Positions 5,356 through 5,367 of a DNA stretch of 5,367 nucleotides are shown piece after piece. Both the position numbers and the translations under genes were made by a program. This DNA comes from JBBSUX01 sp038234045 (GTDB lineage: Bacteria; Pseudomonadota; Gammaproteobacteria; Burkholderiales; Burkholderiaceae_C). The number at the start of each line of letters is the position of its first letter. Position 1 is the stretch's first letter. The stretch spans positions 1-5,367 of the forward strand of contig JBBSUX010000235.1 of the NCBI GenBank assembly GCA_038234045.1, written 5' to 3'. The notes below the pieces were generated by a model. The model was not told where the DNA came from. It ran no database searches and was given only the letters and a program-made list of their open reading frames with translations.

Positions 5356-5367
5356 CGGGGCGATTCA
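5356..5367 (-). repeat. Right terminal inverted repeat of the IS
   Basis: CGGGGCGATTCA is the exact reverse complement of the left end. Just inside it, reading inward from 5351, lies TGAACTGACCCCC followed by AGAAGTTGGAC. This resembles the terminal repeats of other IS150-group elements and matches the left end imperfectly (12 of the first 21 positions). Confidence 0.88.

Larger units (their letters stand above)
3919..5367 (+). mobile_element. IS3-family (IS150-group) insertion sequence, 1449 bp
   Basis: The ends are perfect 12-bp inverted repeats: TGAATCGCCCCG at 3919-3930 and its reverse complement at 5356-5367, with the TG...CA termini typical of IS3 elements. Inside lie orfA with two helix-turn-helix regions, an A7 slippery site and a DD(35)E transposase orfB, all on the plus strand. 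The 1449-bp length and the YLKKL ending of OrfA fit the IS150 group. The left flank ends GACA. The right flank is outside the window, so the target duplication cannot be checked. The element interrupts, or abuts, a minus-strand gene. OrfB has an apparent 1-nt deletion, so this copy is probably not autonomous. Confidence 0.92.

Overview
The window reads as proteobacterial, most likely betaproteobacterial (Burkholderiales-like), chromosome. The basis is the tolB-pal-cpoB gene order, the style of the encoded Pal and TcdA proteins, and a GC content near 60% in the core genes. The exact genus cannot be fixed from the sequence. The window covers two different kinds of DNA: a conserved core block (1 to about 3344) and an accessory block (about 3345 to 5367).

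Core block. Bases 1-852 are the 3' two thirds of tolB, followed by pal (888-1427) and cpoB/ybgF (1424-2209, overlapping the pal stop by 4 nt). This is the distal part of a Tol-Pal cell-envelope operon: periplasmic TolB, the outer-membrane lipoprotein Pal that binds peptidoglycan, and periplasmic CpoB, which links Tol to peptidoglycan synthesis during constriction. A perfect 9-bp hairpin follows cpoB. Next is tcdA (2333-3184, GTG start), the tRNA threonylcarbamoyladenosine dehydratase. Directly downstream is tRNA-Lys(UUU) (3219-3294), with a perfect TATAAT box overlapping the tcdA stop codon and a strong intrinsic terminator at 3306-3344. tRNA-Lys(UUU) belongs to the class of tRNAs that TcdA modifies at A37, so enzyme and substrate genes are neighbours.

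Accessory block. After the tRNA terminator, GC falls to about 50% (hand count over 3541-3900). A minus-strand reading frame (3919-3521) encodes an unrecognised beta-rich protein. It has its own likely terminator at 3406-3425 and appears to be cut at its 5' end by an insertion sequence. The IS (3919-5367, 1449 bp) is an IS3-family, IS150-group element with perfect 12-bp terminal inverted repeats, orfA with two helix-turn-helix regions, an A7 frameshift site preceded by a Shine-Dalgarno-like GGAGG, and a DDE transposase orfB. OrfB carries an apparent 1-nt deletion near 4585 that separates its N-terminal helix-turn-helix from the catalytic core, so this copy is probably inactive. The window ends on the last base of the right inverted repeat, so the far flank and any target duplication are not visible.

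I found no clear evidence for a new multi-gene system. The least explained element is the truncated minus-strand gene between the tRNA and the IS.
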